A DNA stretch of 64,000 bases from Listeria_A hofi (GTDB lineage: Bacteria > Bacillota > Bacilli > Lactobacillales > Listeriaceae): assembly GCF_963575615.1 (NCBI RefSeq), contig NZ_CAUYTL010000004.1, positions 62,001 through 126,000 of the forward strand. The letters are read 5' to 3'. The position numbers and the translations under genes were made by a program. The notes under the pieces are model-generated. The model had not been told where the DNA came from. It worked only from the letters and a program-made list of their open reading frames with translations, and did no database searches. Positions within the stretch are counted from its first letter, which is position 1. Each line of letters opens with the position of its first letter. This document shows positions 32,986 to 42,832 of this stretch, piece by piece.

Positions 32986-34482
32986 TTATCTGTCGTTTTT
33001 TGTTCTTACTAAATAAGATTCATACAAAACATACGCGACGATAGCAAAAACAACAGGTCCTGCAATCATCCAAATCGTACTATTATAGTCTCCATTTAAT
33101 GATGGATTAATAATCGTGAAAATATTAGCGAATCCAACCACAATCAGAACAACTGCGGTAGCCAGATACGTTTGCCATTTCTTTTTATAAATAACAAATT
33201 CTCTATTCAGTCCGGGTTTTGCTTTGAAGAATGGGAAAGTAAAGGCTAGAAATAAATATGGCAGTGTCATCGATACGTTCGCCATTAATGTAAGCTTATT
33301 ATAAAACGCAGATGGATTATCCCCACCGAATGATGCTAGCAAAATAATAATGACAACTGCCAAGCATTGCATCCACATCGCAAACTCCGGCATATTTGCT
33401 TTGTTCAATCTCGTCATTTTTTTCGGCCAAACTTTTGCTGGTGTTCCTTGAATCAGCGTTTTAAGTGGTGAATAAATCAAAGTGAAAAATGCTCCTGTAT
33501 AAGCTAAGAACATCGATAAACCGGTAATTCGAGCAAACCATGTTCCGATTGAAGCTGCGTTTGTGGCACTCAGTTGGAACGCGTTTCCAAGCTCGAATCC
33601 TAAATTATACATTAATACATATGTTATATTTCCAAGGTTCGTCGTTTTACCGCTAAGTACTTGTAGCCAGTTGGCGCTTATACCCCAAAGAAAAATCCCC
33701 AGTGCATAACCGACTGAGATAACAATCGCCGAGATAATAACTCCCTTTGGAAAATTCTTTTCTGGGTTCTTCGTCTGATCTACCAAACCGCCGACTGCTT
33801 CAATACCGCCATAGGCAAAAATGGCAAATACCACAAATGATAGTGTCGCAAGCGGCGTTAGGTAGGAGGGGTTTGGCGAATCTATGAAAGATGACCAGCC
33901 TGTAATCGGTTGGGCAAACTCTCCACCATTGCCTATAATAATTAGGACACTGACAAGTAGCAATACTAAATTTAACCCTGTAACTGCTATACCCCCAATT
34001 GCTGTTACTTTTGAAATTTGTTTTAACCCACGGGAAGCGAAGAATGTAATTACAATCATCCAAACAATGGCTAGTACACCAACCGTTTGCGTTGAAGTCA
34101 GCGAGAATAAACGCCATTCTTGTGTTTTATCTCCTCCAAAAATAAAAGTGGAGAGTGGAATCCAAACTTTAGAAGATGTACTCACCATCCAGATAACATA
34201 GGAAGCAAACCACATAAAGGTTCCTATAAAAGCAAAGCGTGGACCTATGCTGTCATTCATCCAAGAAAAAATGCCCCCTTGCTCATTCTTGTATGTTGAA
34301 CCGAATTCCGCCATCATTAAAGCATATGGTATAAAGAAACAAATTGCTGATAAAATATACCATGGAATCGCACCATATCCCATCAGATAAAATGCGGATG
34401 GACTATTTGCAAACCCGAATACCGAGGTGAAAATCATCAGTATTAGTCCAATTAATGTTAACTTTTTCACTGGTGTTGTCAT
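32986..34482 (-). CDS. APC superfamily amino-acid antiporter, YjeM type
   Basis: A 498-residue transporter with twelve predicted helices, of the glutamate:GABA antiporter (GadC/YjeM) group. Helix 1 carries LMIFTSVFGFANSPSAFYLMGYGAIPW, and NEQGGIFSWMNDSIGPRFAF is typical of this subgroup. No glutamate decarboxylase gene is adjacent, so the acid-resistance role of GadC should not be assumed; the substrate is unknown. Monocistronic with a strong terminator. Confidence 0.87.
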   Translation of the reverse strand: MTTPVKKLTLIGLILMIFTSVFGFANSPSAFYLMGYGAIPWYILSAICFFIPYALMMAEFGSTYKNEQGGIFSWMNDSIGPRFAFIGTFMWFASYVIWMVSTSSKVWIPLSTFIFGGDKTQEWRLFSLTSTQTVGVLAIVWMIVITFFASRGLKQISKVTAIGGIAVTGLNLVLLLVSVLIIIGNGGEFAQPITGWSSFIDSPNPSYLTPLATLSFVVFAIFAYGGIEAVGGLVDQTKNPEKNFPKGVIISAIVISVGYALGIFLWGISANWLQVLSGKTTNLGNITYVLMYNLGFELGNAFQLSATNAASIGTWFARITGLSMFLAYTGAFFTLIYSPLKTLIQGTPAKVWPKKMTRLNKANMPEFAMWMQCLAVVIIILLASFGGDNPSAFYNKLTLMANVSMTLPYLFLAFTFPFFKAKPGLNREFVIYKKKWQTYLATAVVLIVVGFANIFTIINPSLNGDYNSTIWMIAGPVVFAIVAYVLYESYLVRTKNDR

Positions 34483-34717
34483 ATGTATCCCCCAAATTTT
34501 TTATTATTCATTTGATCAAAGTGATAATAAAGACCCTATTTATCTGATATTAATTTGTAAAAAGACTGTTTTTTATTTGTATAATACAATAAATAAGTTC
34601 TTAACAAATGGATTATACCACATTTACATTCTATTGGTCATCTGTTTATCTGCCTGTTTTATTGGATATATTTTACATAATCAACTATTTTAGTGTAGTA
34701 ATGATGTTTTGTACAAT

Positions 34718-34770
34718 AAAAAGTTGTCAACCTGTTTACTATTAATTAGAACAGCAGGAAGACAACTTTT
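34718..34770 (-). terminator. Terminator of cls
   Basis: AAAAGTTGTC (34719-34728) pairs with GACAACTTTT (34761-34770); an inner CCTGTT/AACAG pairing extends the hairpin. Confidence 0.8.
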
Positions 34771-34772
34771 AT

Positions 34773-36296
34773 TTATAATATTGGTGATAGTAAACTTGCT
34801 AACGTTTCTTTCATGCGTTGTGTTCTTGACTTAGCTTTCATGTCAGCTTCCGTAAATAGGTGACTTTCAAGGAAGTCTGCATTAAAGTCACGCTCTAGTT
34901 GTACGACGGCGTTACAACGGTCATAGAGAAAAACCATTAATTCATGATTTAAGCGGAAACTACGGATATCAAAATTCGCGGTTCCTACTGCCGCACGTTC
35001 TCCATCGACAAGCATTACCTTTGCATGTATAAATGAATCGCTGCGATACGAATACATTTTTGCACCCGCATCAATCATTGTTTGGATGTAAGCATTACTT
35101 CCGTGAAAAGAAACGCCCCGATCGCCTTTACCTGGAACAATGACGCGGACATCAATACCACTCATTGACACGCGGCGGATAACGGCCAATGATTCTTCAT
35201 CTGGTACGAAATAAGGACTGGCAATCCAAACAGATCTCTTGGCTGAGTCCATGAGGTCAAGCATTGAATCACGAACCCATTTCTCTTTATCATACGGGCC
35301 ACCATATACAATTTGGACCCAGTCATCTGCTCCTTCAACTGGCTGGGCGTTGAGGTAACGTGAGATTCCAGCTTCACTAATAAACTCATCAGCAGCACCC
35401 ACACGATTTTCCATATAAACCCAATCAAACAAGAAAGATTCTTGTAGTTCGATGACACCTGTACCATCGATTTGCATATGTGTATCGCGCCAAACCTCAA
35501 AGTCTGGCGTATTGCTACGATATTCTTCTCCTACATTGAGGCCACCTGTGAAACCAATCTTGCTATCAATAATAATCATTTTACGGTGATTCCTTAGATT
35601 TGCTGTGCGTGCAATCCAGATGGAACGCACAGAATCATAAGCATGCACCTTGGCACCGGCTTGTTTTAATGGCTCCAAAAATTCATCTTTTAAATGGGCA
35701 GATCCCATGCCGTCATACATAAAGCGGACGGTAACTCCTGCCTTTGCTTTTTCAATTAAAATATCGCGAATTTCAGTTGAAATTTCATCTTGGCGGTAAA
35801 TATAATATTGGATATGAATGTGATCCGTAGCCTTGCGTAATGCAGCTAATATAGCCGGAAATGTTTCTGATCCATTGGTTAAAATAGTTACTTTATTACC
35901 GTTGATTGGGCGGATATCAGTTAGTGCGAACAGGCTCTTTGACAGTTCAGGTAGTTCTTTTTCGGATTGTTGGATAGGCAAATTATGTATTGCCTCGATT
36001 AGTTTTTCTTTTTCTCGTACTTGGTTAGTTGTGAAAATCCGGCCTTGCGGGTTTCTACCGAAGAATAGATAGAGTATTACTCCAAATACTGGTAGAAAAA
36101 ATACAGCAGCTAACCACGCGATTTTTGAGCTGGTGTTTCGCTGGTCCCAAAGAAGTAGGCGCACTGCAATGATAACAGCCCCAATTTCTCCAGCGATTGT
36201 TGCAAAAGCTAAGATGGCCCCTGACCATGTGTACAAGTAGTAACCGACTAGAGCAAATAAAACTAATATAACGATAACCTGAATTAATTTTTGCAT
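34773..36296 (-). CDS. cls: Cardiolipin synthase
   Basis: Membrane enzyme of 507 residues that condenses two phosphatidylglycerols to cardiolipin. Two N-terminal transmembrane helices are followed by two phospholipase-D-type HKD motifs: HRKMIIIDSKIGFTGG (near 235) and HAKVMLVDGERAAVGTANFD (near 415). GGGAGCC lies before the ATG. Single gene with its own terminator. Listeria usually encodes two Cls enzymes; which one this is cannot be told. Confidence 0.93.
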   Translation of the reverse strand: MQKLIQVIVILVLFALVGYYLYTWSGAILAFATIAGEIGAVIIAVRLLLWDQRNTSSKIAWLAAVFFLPVFGVILYLFFGRNPQGRIFTTNQVREKEKLIEAIHNLPIQQSEKELPELSKSLFALTDIRPINGNKVTILTNGSETFPAILAALRKATDHIHIQYYIYRQDEISTEIRDILIEKAKAGVTVRFMYDGMGSAHLKDEFLEPLKQAGAKVHAYDSVRSIWIARTANLRNHRKMIIIDSKIGFTGGLNVGEEYRSNTPDFEVWRDTHMQIDGTGVIELQESFLFDWVYMENRVGAADEFISEAGISRYLNAQPVEGADDWVQIVYGGPYDKEKWVRDSMLDLMDSAKRSVWIASPYFVPDEESLAVIRRVSMSGIDVRVIVPGKGDRGVSFHGSNAYIQTMIDAGAKMYSYRSDSFIHAKVMLVDGERAAVGTANFDIRSFRLNHELMVFLYDRCNAVVQLERDFNADFLESHLFTEADMKAKSRTQRMKETLASLLSPIL

Positions 36297-36373
36297 TGGA
36301 TGGCTCCCTTTTCTTAATTTATCACCTAATTATACATGGAAATGGGGAATTTGTCCTGTTCTATACAAAAACA

Positions 36374-37486
36374 TCAGTATTTCCAAATTTTGAACTTGCC
36401 CGCGTCGTGCAGATCTTTTACGATAACCGTAATTATTGGCGCTAGAATAAGGCCGATGATACCGAATAATTGTAAACCGATGTAGAGCGTGAACAGCGCC
36501 ACTACTGGATTTAGCCCGAGTTTTGTCCCAAGAATTTTTGGCTCGATGATGTTTCTGATAACGGTAATGACGATGTATAAGATGAGAAGCTCAATCGCAA
36601 ACGCTAAATCACCATTAATGAAGGCGAGTAGCACCCATGGAATCATGATACCACCCGTTCCAAATACCGGAATCATGTCAAAAACAGAAATTCCAAGTGC
36701 AATCCAAATCGCGTTTGGAACGCCTAGAATTGTGAGTCCGATGAAAAGCTCAACGCAAGTGATACCAGCGATAATAAGATATGCTTTAATATAATCTACG
36801 GTTGTTGTTTTGAAATGTTTATGCACGTTTTGCACAGTTTCATTCACGCGATCTGGCAGTTGCTTTCGCATAAATGCACCGACCTTATCGAAATCCCAAA
36901 CGATGAAAAAAGAAAATAACATGCTGAACGAAAAAAAGATAAAAATACTTGGTAATGAGAGCGTCACAGAAGCAACCCAGCTCGCAATACTGCCAGATAA
37001 TGAGAGTATGAAACTCCCAGCCTTAGCGATAACAGCATTGAAAACGTGATAGTATTGTTGAACGAGATCTGGTGCAATATTTTCAATCCAGTCCGCGCCC
37101 CAGTCCTCAATTTTTTGCAATGCTGGCAATATATCGTTCTGATAATAGCTAGGAATATTACCGATAGAACTACCGAGGAATTTGAACAATTCTAGCATGC
37201 CAAGAATGAGCAAACCGCTAAGAATCGCATAAAACAGTAACATGACGATAAGCCCCCAAGCACTACGGTTGCCCCATTTCGTCTTACGCGCTAGAAAACG
37301 AGTCAGTGGCATACACATCCAAGCCAATCCAAATCCAATTAAAAATGGATACGTCAGTGGCAAAACATATTTAATAAACAGCAAAATAATAGCAACGATA
37401 CTAGCAAAATACAAAAAACGAATTAAAAAACGCCTCTGCCTCTCCAAATTCGACTTTTCGCGATGCTCCTCTTGTTTCTGCTCCAT
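36374..37486 (-). CDS. AI-2E family (PerM-like) transporter
   Basis: A 370-residue membrane protein of the AI-2E transporter family: a charged N terminus, about seven or eight helices and a conserved C-terminal block (GISVFDMIPVFGTGGIMIPW, IIEPKILGTKLGLNP, LQLFGIIGLILAPI). Members include Na+/H+ or Na+(Li+)/H+ antiporters and proposed autoinducer-2 exporters. The ATG at 37486 is preceded by GAAGGTTGGGG, better than the TTG four codons earlier. A large inverted-repeat element lies between it and ldh. Confidence 0.87.
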   Translation of the reverse strand: MEQKQEEHREKSNLERQRRFLIRFLYFASIVAIILLFIKYVLPLTYPFLIGFGLAWMCMPLTRFLARKTKWGNRSAWGLIVMLLFYAILSGLLILGMLELFKFLGSSIGNIPSYYQNDILPALQKIEDWGADWIENIAPDLVQQYYHVFNAVIAKAGSFILSLSGSIASWVASVTLSLPSIFIFFSFSMLFSFFIVWDFDKVGAFMRKQLPDRVNETVQNVHKHFKTTTVDYIKAYLIIAGITCVELFIGLTILGVPNAIWIALGISVFDMIPVFGTGGIMIPWVLLAFINGDLAFAIELLILYIVITVIRNIIEPKILGTKLGLNPVVALFTLYIGLQLFGIIGLILAPIITVIVKDLHDAGKFKIWKY

Positions 37487-37552
37487 TCCAATCCCCAACC
37501 TTCTCTATATAAAATCGTATTTTCTCGGGAAGCCCCGTATGTATCGCCAAAC

Positions 37553-37678
37553 CCCAGCGAGCCGAGAAGGCTGTAGTTCCTAGACAAAAGCGAGCACCGA
37601 AGTGGAGCGTACGACTTGTACGTGAGCATCGGAGCACAACTTTTAACGACGGAAATACGGTCTTCTCGGCTCGCTGGG
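37553..37678. repeat. 126-bp inverted-repeat element between ldh and the AI-2E gene
   Basis: Perfect 17-bp arms CCCAGCGAGCCGAGAAG (37553-37569) and its complement (37662-37678) enclose further pairing (CTGTAGTTCC with GGAAATACGG) and an internal CGTAC/GTACG hairpin. It is more GC-rich than its surroundings. The layout is that of a mobile MITE-like element or a structured intergenic repeat such as those common in Bacillus; copies elsewhere in the genome could not be checked. Confidence 0.65.
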
Positions 37679-37685
37679 CCGGTTT

Positions 37686-38627
37686 TTAGAAGAAATCGTG
37701 CATCATAGACTTAATCTCTTTTACTGATTTATCCATGTCTGATTGTTCTTTTTCGTTTAGTGGCATTTCAATGATGAACTTGATTCCTTCGCGATTAATA
37801 ACCGCCGTTGAGCCAATATAAATATCATGATGGCCGTATTGACCTTCTAAATAAACGGAAAGTGGTAAAATTGCGTTTTCATCGTTGAAAATAGCTTGTG
37901 TTATGCGGGCAAGGGAAATCGCGATACCATAATAGGTAGACCCTTTATGCTCAATGATTTCATAAGCTGCATCGCGAACTTTATGGAAAAGTTCATCTAA
38001 GACATCATCGGTGATTTCCGGATGATCTCGCGTCCATTCTTTGATTTGTAATCCCCCAATATTGGCGTGGGACCAAACAGGGAATTGGCTATCACCGTGC
38101 TCACCAAGCGTATAAGCTTGCACATCCCGGGCATCAACACCAACAAGTTCAGCGAGTGCCTGTTTGAAACGTGCGCTATCAAGAGATGTTCCTGAGCCGA
38201 TGACACGATGTTTCGGCAGGCCTGAATATTTCCAAACAGCATATGTTAAGACATCCACTGGGTTTGATGCTACTAAAAATAATCCGTCAAAACCGCTTGC
38301 CATAACACTATCCACAATTGCTTTGGTTATTTTCAAATTTTTACCGATTAAATCTAATCTAGTCTCACCTGGAGCTTGTGCTGCGCCTGCCGTAATAACA
38401 ACAAGGTCCGCATCTGCACAATCATCATAGCTTGCAACATAGATTTGTTTTGGCGAAGTATATGCCAGGCCATGCGATAAATCCAAGGCGTCACCAGTTT
38501 TTTTTCCTACGTTCAAATCTATAATCCCAATTTCGCGTGCAATACCTTGTGACGTCAATGCGAAGGCATAGCTTGCTCCAACATCTCCCGCACCCACTAA
38601 AATTACTTTTTGTTTGTCTTTACGCAT
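37686..38627 (-). CDS. ldh: L-lactate dehydrogenase
   Basis: NAD-dependent reduction of pyruvate to L-lactate, 313 residues. Glycine-rich VGAGDVGASYAFAL (about 11-24), the active-site loop AQAPGETRLDL with its arginine, VIGSGTSLDSARFK and the catalytic His in LGEHGDSQFPVWS are all present. Its start codon lies inside the 3' end of the Ca2+-ATPase gene (8-nt overlap), with AAGGAG upstream within that gene. Co-transcription with a calcium pump is unusual. It may be a secondary Ldh isozyme. Confidence 0.95.
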   Translation of the reverse strand: MRKDKQKVILVGAGDVGASYAFALTSQGIAREIGIIDLNVGKKTGDALDLSHGLAYTSPKQIYVASYDDCADADLVVITAGAAQAPGETRLDLIGKNLKITKAIVDSVMASGFDGLFLVASNPVDVLTYAVWKYSGLPKHRVIGSGTSLDSARFKQALAELVGVDARDVQAYTLGEHGDSQFPVWSHANIGGLQIKEWTRDHPEITDDVLDELFHKVRDAAYEIIEHKGSTYYGIAISLARITQAIFNDENAILPLSVYLEGQYGHHDIYIGSTAVINREGIKFIIEMPLNEKEQSDMDKSVKEIKSMMHDFF

Positions 38628-41262
38628 ATTTCTCGTCTCCTTTTTGTTTGCGATTTTTAACCGCTTTTTGAATTTCTACAAATACTAATGGGAAAACAGA
38701 CAATCCAAATGCTAGCAGCCAATGAGTCAAGCTTAGTGGTACAAGATAGAACATATCGGCAACAGGCGGAATCAAAACCATTAGTAGAATAATCACCATC
38801 GATAACATTGCGCTAAAGAATAGTGGCTTATTAGATAAAAAACCAATTTTGAAGATAGATTCGTCGCTGCGAACGTTGAAAATATGGGAAACAGAAGACC
38901 AAGCTAAAATGACGAATGCCATTGTCATCCCGACATCTGCACTCGCGCCGATGTCTGCATTAACATCGACGAATCTTCCAATATAAAATCCAATCAGCGT
39001 TACAACGGTAAACACAACAGCTTGCGTCGCGACTTTTGCACCCAAACCATTCGCAAAAATACCGCTGTTTTTCTTCATCGGTGCGCGATTCATCACATTA
39101 GCATCTGCCTTTTCACGGCTTAAGCAAAAACCAGGGATACCATCAGCGACCACGTTAATGAGTAGCAACTGTACTGCAACAACCGGTGCACCCCATCCAA
39201 GTATAATCGCAATGAACATAATAAAAATCTGTGAAAAGTTCGTGCTGAGCAAGAAATAAATTGTTTTGCGAATATTTTCATACGCCGTCCGCCCTTCCGA
39301 AACCGCATCCACAATCGTCGCAAAGTTATCATCTGTAATAACCATATCTGCTGCATTTTTAGATACGTCAGTACCCGTAATCCCCATTGCAGCACCAACA
39401 TCAGCAGCTTTCAAGGCCGGCGCATCATTCACACCATCCCCAGTCATCGTCACGACTTCTCCATTTTTCTGCCATGCTTGTACAATTCTAATTTTATCCT
39501 CAGGACTCACACGTGCATAAACTGCATAATCACGTACCGTACGCTCTAATTCTTCCTGTGACATCTCCGCAAGCTCAGCACCAGTAATCGATTTATCCCC
39601 ATCTTCTAAAATTCCAATTTCCCGAGCAATCGCCGAAGCCGTCACGATATGATCTCCTGTAATCATGACAGTTTTTATTCCCGCACGCTTCGCCTCTGAA
39701 ACTGCGCGTTTACTCTCAGGTCGCGGTGGATCAATCATACCAACCATGCCTGCAAAAGTTAAATCATGTTCGAGCGCTTCCGCCGTCAAATCCTCCGGCA
39801 TTTCTGCATAACGCTTATATCCCACAGAAATAACGCGCAGTGCCTTCTCCGCAAATCGATCATGAATATCGCGCGCCTGTTCTAGCAATTCATCCGAAAA
39901 AGCAACTGGAATTCGGTCAAAAGCTCCCTTTGTAATCGAGAGGAATCCACCGTTCACTTCATGAATCGTTGTCATCAGCTTACGCTCCGAATCAAACGGT
40001 AGTTCAAATACCCTTGGCGACTTCCGCTCCAAATCAGCCTTTACTAATCCCTTTTCATTCAGCAAACGAATGATAGAAGATTCCGTCGGGTCACCAATAA
40101 TCGTTTCCACACCGTCCGTAACTTCAATTGTCGCGTTATTTGATAGACTCAACATTTCCAGTAATTCATTTTCCTGCGCATCAAATGTTTCATCCACTGA
40201 TTTTGGTGGCACGCCCACCGACCAAATCTGCTGAATTCGCATTTTATTCTGCGTCAACGTCCCTGTTTTATCCGAACAAATCACCGATGTATTACCGATT
40301 GTTTCTACAGCAGGAATCCGTCTAATAATCGTATTTTTTTTCACCATATTCTGAACGCCATAAGCAAGCGTGATCGTCACAATAACTGGAAGCGTCTCAG
40401 GAACTGCCGCAACCGCAAGCGATACTGCAATCATAAGCATTTCGATTATTGTTTCACCATGCCATAATCCAATCCCAAAAACAAGTACGCCGGCAATCAG
40501 TGCCACAACGCTTAAGCGCTTCGCAAGCTCTTTCAAACGTTTTTGTAACGGCGTCTCTGTCTTCTTCGTCGCATTAATCAGGCTTGCAATTTTCCCCATT
40601 TCCGTACGCATCCCAGTTTCCACAATCACCGCACGAGCGCGTCCACCTGTCACCAAGCATCCCGAAAACAACATATTAAAGCGATCCCCAAGTGGAGCCT
40701 TCTCCGTTACAATCGCGTTCGCATCCTTCTCTACTGGCAAACTTTCTCCTGTTAATGCCGACTCCTCGACTTGCAAACTGTTGCTCTCAATAATCCTTGC
40801 ATCTGCCGGAATCATATCTCCCGCACTGAGCTCAATTACATCACCAGGTAGTAGCTCTGTCGCATCAATTTCTCGTTTCAAGCCATCGCGAATTACCAAC
40901 GTCATGTGTGCATTCATATTTTGCAGTGCCTCAAGCGCCCTTTCTGCGTTATTCTCCTGGTAAATCCCGAGCACCATATTCAGCACTACAATCGCCAAAA
41001 TAACAATGACTTTCGGATACCCATAACCCGTCGTAATCGCCAAATAAAGCGAAATAGCTGCGGCTACAAGTAGAATAATCGTCGTGATTTCAAGCAAATG
41101 GTGCCCAATTTTAGCAAGTAACGTCTCCTTTTGCCCTTCCTCAAACTTATTTGGTCCGAACTCTGCCTTTTTCTTCGACACAGTCGCACTCGTTAACCCT
41201 TTTTCAGCACTCGTATGCAACGCTGTATAAATGGCTTGTATTTCTTTTTCCATCCATTTCAT
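38620..41262 (-). CDS. P-type Ca2+-transporting ATPase, LMCA1-like
   Basis: Calcium export pump of 880 residues, the length of L. monocytogenes LMCA1. The ten-helix P2A layout is visible: TGES (actuator, near 171), VPETLP in helix 4 with the Ca2+-binding Glu (289), phosphorylated Asp331 in DKTGTLT, TGDGVNDAPALK in the P domain, and NVVADGIPG in helix 6. GGAGG eight bases before the ATG at 41262 fixes the start. It is followed by an overlapping ldh. Confidence 0.93.
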   Translation of the reverse strand: MKWMEKEIQAIYTALHTSAEKGLTSATVSKKKAEFGPNKFEEGQKETLLAKIGHHLLEITTIILLVAAAISLYLAITTGYGYPKVIVILAIVVLNMVLGIYQENNAERALEALQNMNAHMTLVIRDGLKREIDATELLPGDVIELSAGDMIPADARIIESNSLQVEESALTGESLPVEKDANAIVTEKAPLGDRFNMLFSGCLVTGGRARAVIVETGMRTEMGKIASLINATKKTETPLQKRLKELAKRLSVVALIAGVLVFGIGLWHGETIIEMLMIAVSLAVAAVPETLPVIVTITLAYGVQNMVKKNTIIRRIPAVETIGNTSVICSDKTGTLTQNKMRIQQIWSVGVPPKSVDETFDAQENELLEMLSLSNNATIEVTDGVETIIGDPTESSIIRLLNEKGLVKADLERKSPRVFELPFDSERKLMTTIHEVNGGFLSITKGAFDRIPVAFSDELLEQARDIHDRFAEKALRVISVGYKRYAEMPEDLTAEALEHDLTFAGMVGMIDPPRPESKRAVSEAKRAGIKTVMITGDHIVTASAIAREIGILEDGDKSITGAELAEMSQEELERTVRDYAVYARVSPEDKIRIVQAWQKNGEVVTMTGDGVNDAPALKAADVGAAMGITGTDVSKNAADMVITDDNFATIVDAVSEGRTAYENIRKTIYFLLSTNFSQIFIMFIAIILGWGAPVVAVQLLLINVVADGIPGFCLSREKADANVMNRAPMKKNSGIFANGLGAKVATQAVVFTVVTLIGFYIGRFVDVNADIGASADVGMTMAFVILAWSSVSHIFNVRSDESIFKIGFLSNKPLFFSAMLSMVIILLMVLIPPVADMFYLVPLSLTHWLLAFGLSVFPLVFVEIQKAVKNRKQKGDEKYA

Positions 41263-41282
41263 CCTGATTACCTCCACACTCT

Positions 41283-41647
41283 GTTTTCCAACTTGTGATA
41301 CGATCTTAAAATGATTGCATTATTAAAGTAATCTTACAATTCGTGTCTTGGTGGTGTATGTAATGACTCTCGCTATTCTATCTATTCCCGAAAAAAAAGA
41401 CTAAAACCCTTTCTATAAAAATTTTCTCATCAGTAATCTTTAAAAGTGAAACCAACGACTAATTGTAAATAGTATGAAAAATGCAATTGCAAAAAATTAA
41501 GCACAATCCCCCTTTGCACTTAAGCCTTGTTTTCACCTTTAATAATACCATAAAAAGGTCACAAACCGAACCACATTGATTTCTTTTTTTCGTCAAAAAA
41601 GGAGTGCCCATCAACAAGAGGCCATAATATAACTATAGCTAAGATAC
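41283..41647. other. 365-bp gene-free stretch upstream of the Ca2+-ATPase
   Basis: AT-rich DNA with no open frame preceded by a ribosome site. It must hold the Ca2+-ATPase promoter on the minus strand; TACTAT near 41472 on that strand is a possible -10, but no convincing -35 is visible. Nothing else recognised. Confidence 0.5.
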
Positions 41648-41682
41648 AAAAATCGCCTTACCCAACATAGTGGATAAGGCGA
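41648..41682 (-). terminator. Terminator of the beta-lactamase gene
   Basis: An 11-bp stem (41653-41663 with 41672-41682, one wobble) is followed by five T on the minus strand, about 64 bases after the stop codon. Confidence 0.8.
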
Positions 41683-41745
41683 AAATAATGCTTTAAACAA
41701 GCCACGCAGAAATGTTTGGCTTCGGGAGATTTGGCATCAATTTAT

Positions 41746-42669
41746 TTATAAAGCAAAAAAGTCACTAAGTACTTTTGCTGTGTCTGCAATCAGTTGATCA
41801 TCATATTTATCATCTTTGCCTGCTTTTTTGGAAAAAATAACCCAAACGAGCGGTTTCGCATCTTTGTCCTTAGGATAGATGACTGCGATATCATTACGTG
41901 TGCCATATGAACCCGCACCAGTTTTGTCGCCAATAGCATAGCCATCTGGAACACCTGCGCGAATTAATTTATCACCAGTTGTATTATCGATTAATGTTTG
42001 TTTGAAGTAATCCAAACGATCAGCCGCCATGTTTCCTTCTGTCGCTAAGAACGAGAGCCCTTTTGCCATTGCTTCTGGTGTCGTTGTATCACGCTTATCT
42101 CCAGGCTTTGCTTCATTTAATTCCGGTTCAATACGATCGGCTTGCGTTGTTTTATCGCCAATTTTCGCCAGTTCTTTTTGATAGCCTTTAGGTCCGTCCA
42201 ATTGATCAAACAAAATATTTCCAGCTGTATTATCACTGTATGTCATTGCCGCGTTAATAAGTTCCTTGACAGTCATTCCATCTTCCACATGTTTTTCCGT
42301 CACTGGCGAGTAATCAACTAAATCTTCTTTTGAAAATTTAATACGCTTATTCAGCTGATCTTCTGTTAAATTTTTAAGTAATAATCCGCCAGCAATCGCT
42401 TTATATGTGGAAGCGTAGGCAAATCGCTCTTTGTCATTATAGCTGACCTGCCTATCATCATCCAAGTTCACACCGTAAACACCTAGCGTTGCACCGTACT
42501 TTTCTTCTAGTTTTTTTAATTCTGCCTCCACATTGCTTCCATCTTTTTTCTGCTCAGGTGCATTTTTCAACTTCTCAGCCGAAGCCTCTTTATCGGGACT
42601 ACCACATGCAACCAAAGCTGTTACAGCAAAAAGGAACATCAAACCTATTAAACACTTCTTTAAAAACAT
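41746..42669 (-). CDS. Class A beta-lactamase, lipoprotein form
   Basis: A serine beta-lactamase of 307 residues with all class A motifs: Ser87-Thr-Tyr-Lys90, SDN (145-147), omega-loop EPELN (181-185) and KTG (249-251). The signal peptide ends in the lipobox ALVAC (Cys22), so the enzyme is probably membrane-anchored as in Bacillus BlaP/PenP lipoproteins. A charged linker rich in Lys and Glu follows. No blaI/blaR1 regulators are adjacent, so expression may be constitutive. Expected to hydrolyse penicillins; spectrum unknown. Confidence 0.95.
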   Translation of the reverse strand: MFLKKCLIGLMFLFAVTALVACGSPDKEASAEKLKNAPEQKKDGSNVEAELKKLEEKYGATLGVYGVNLDDDRQVSYNDKERFAYASTYKAIAGGLLLKNLTEDQLNKRIKFSKEDLVDYSPVTEKHVEDGMTVKELINAAMTYSDNTAGNILFDQLDGPKGYQKELAKIGDKTTQADRIEPELNEAKPGDKRDTTTPEAMAKGLSFLATEGNMAADRLDYFKQTLIDNTTGDKLIRAGVPDGYAIGDKTGAGSYGTRNDIAVIYPKDKDAKPLVWVIFSKKAGKDDKYDDQLIADTAKVLSDFFAL

Positions 42670-42777
42670 CTCTCCAACTCCTCTCTTATTTCGTACAAGT
42701 TCTACTTTACCTTTTAAACGTAAATAAAGCGTACAGAAAACAGAAAGAAAAGATTAAGTCTTTAAATACTTGCTTGC

Positions 42778-42819
42778 AAAAAAAGCCACAAAGATATCTC
42801 AGATGTGATTCTTAATGGC
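42778..42819 (-). terminator. Terminator of the VTC/DUF4956 operon
   Basis: GCCA/TGGC and AAGA/TCTT pairings (42785-42819) form an interrupted stem, followed by seven T on the minus strand, soon after the DUF4956 stop. Confidence 0.6.
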
Positions 42820-42832
42820 CTTTTTATTCCTA

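Noticed and set aside
40370..40963. 197-residue plus-strand frame
   Set aside because: Lies antisense inside the Ca2+-ATPase gene, has no ribosome site and a low-complexity Ser/Ala/Ile composition typical of a shadow frame.
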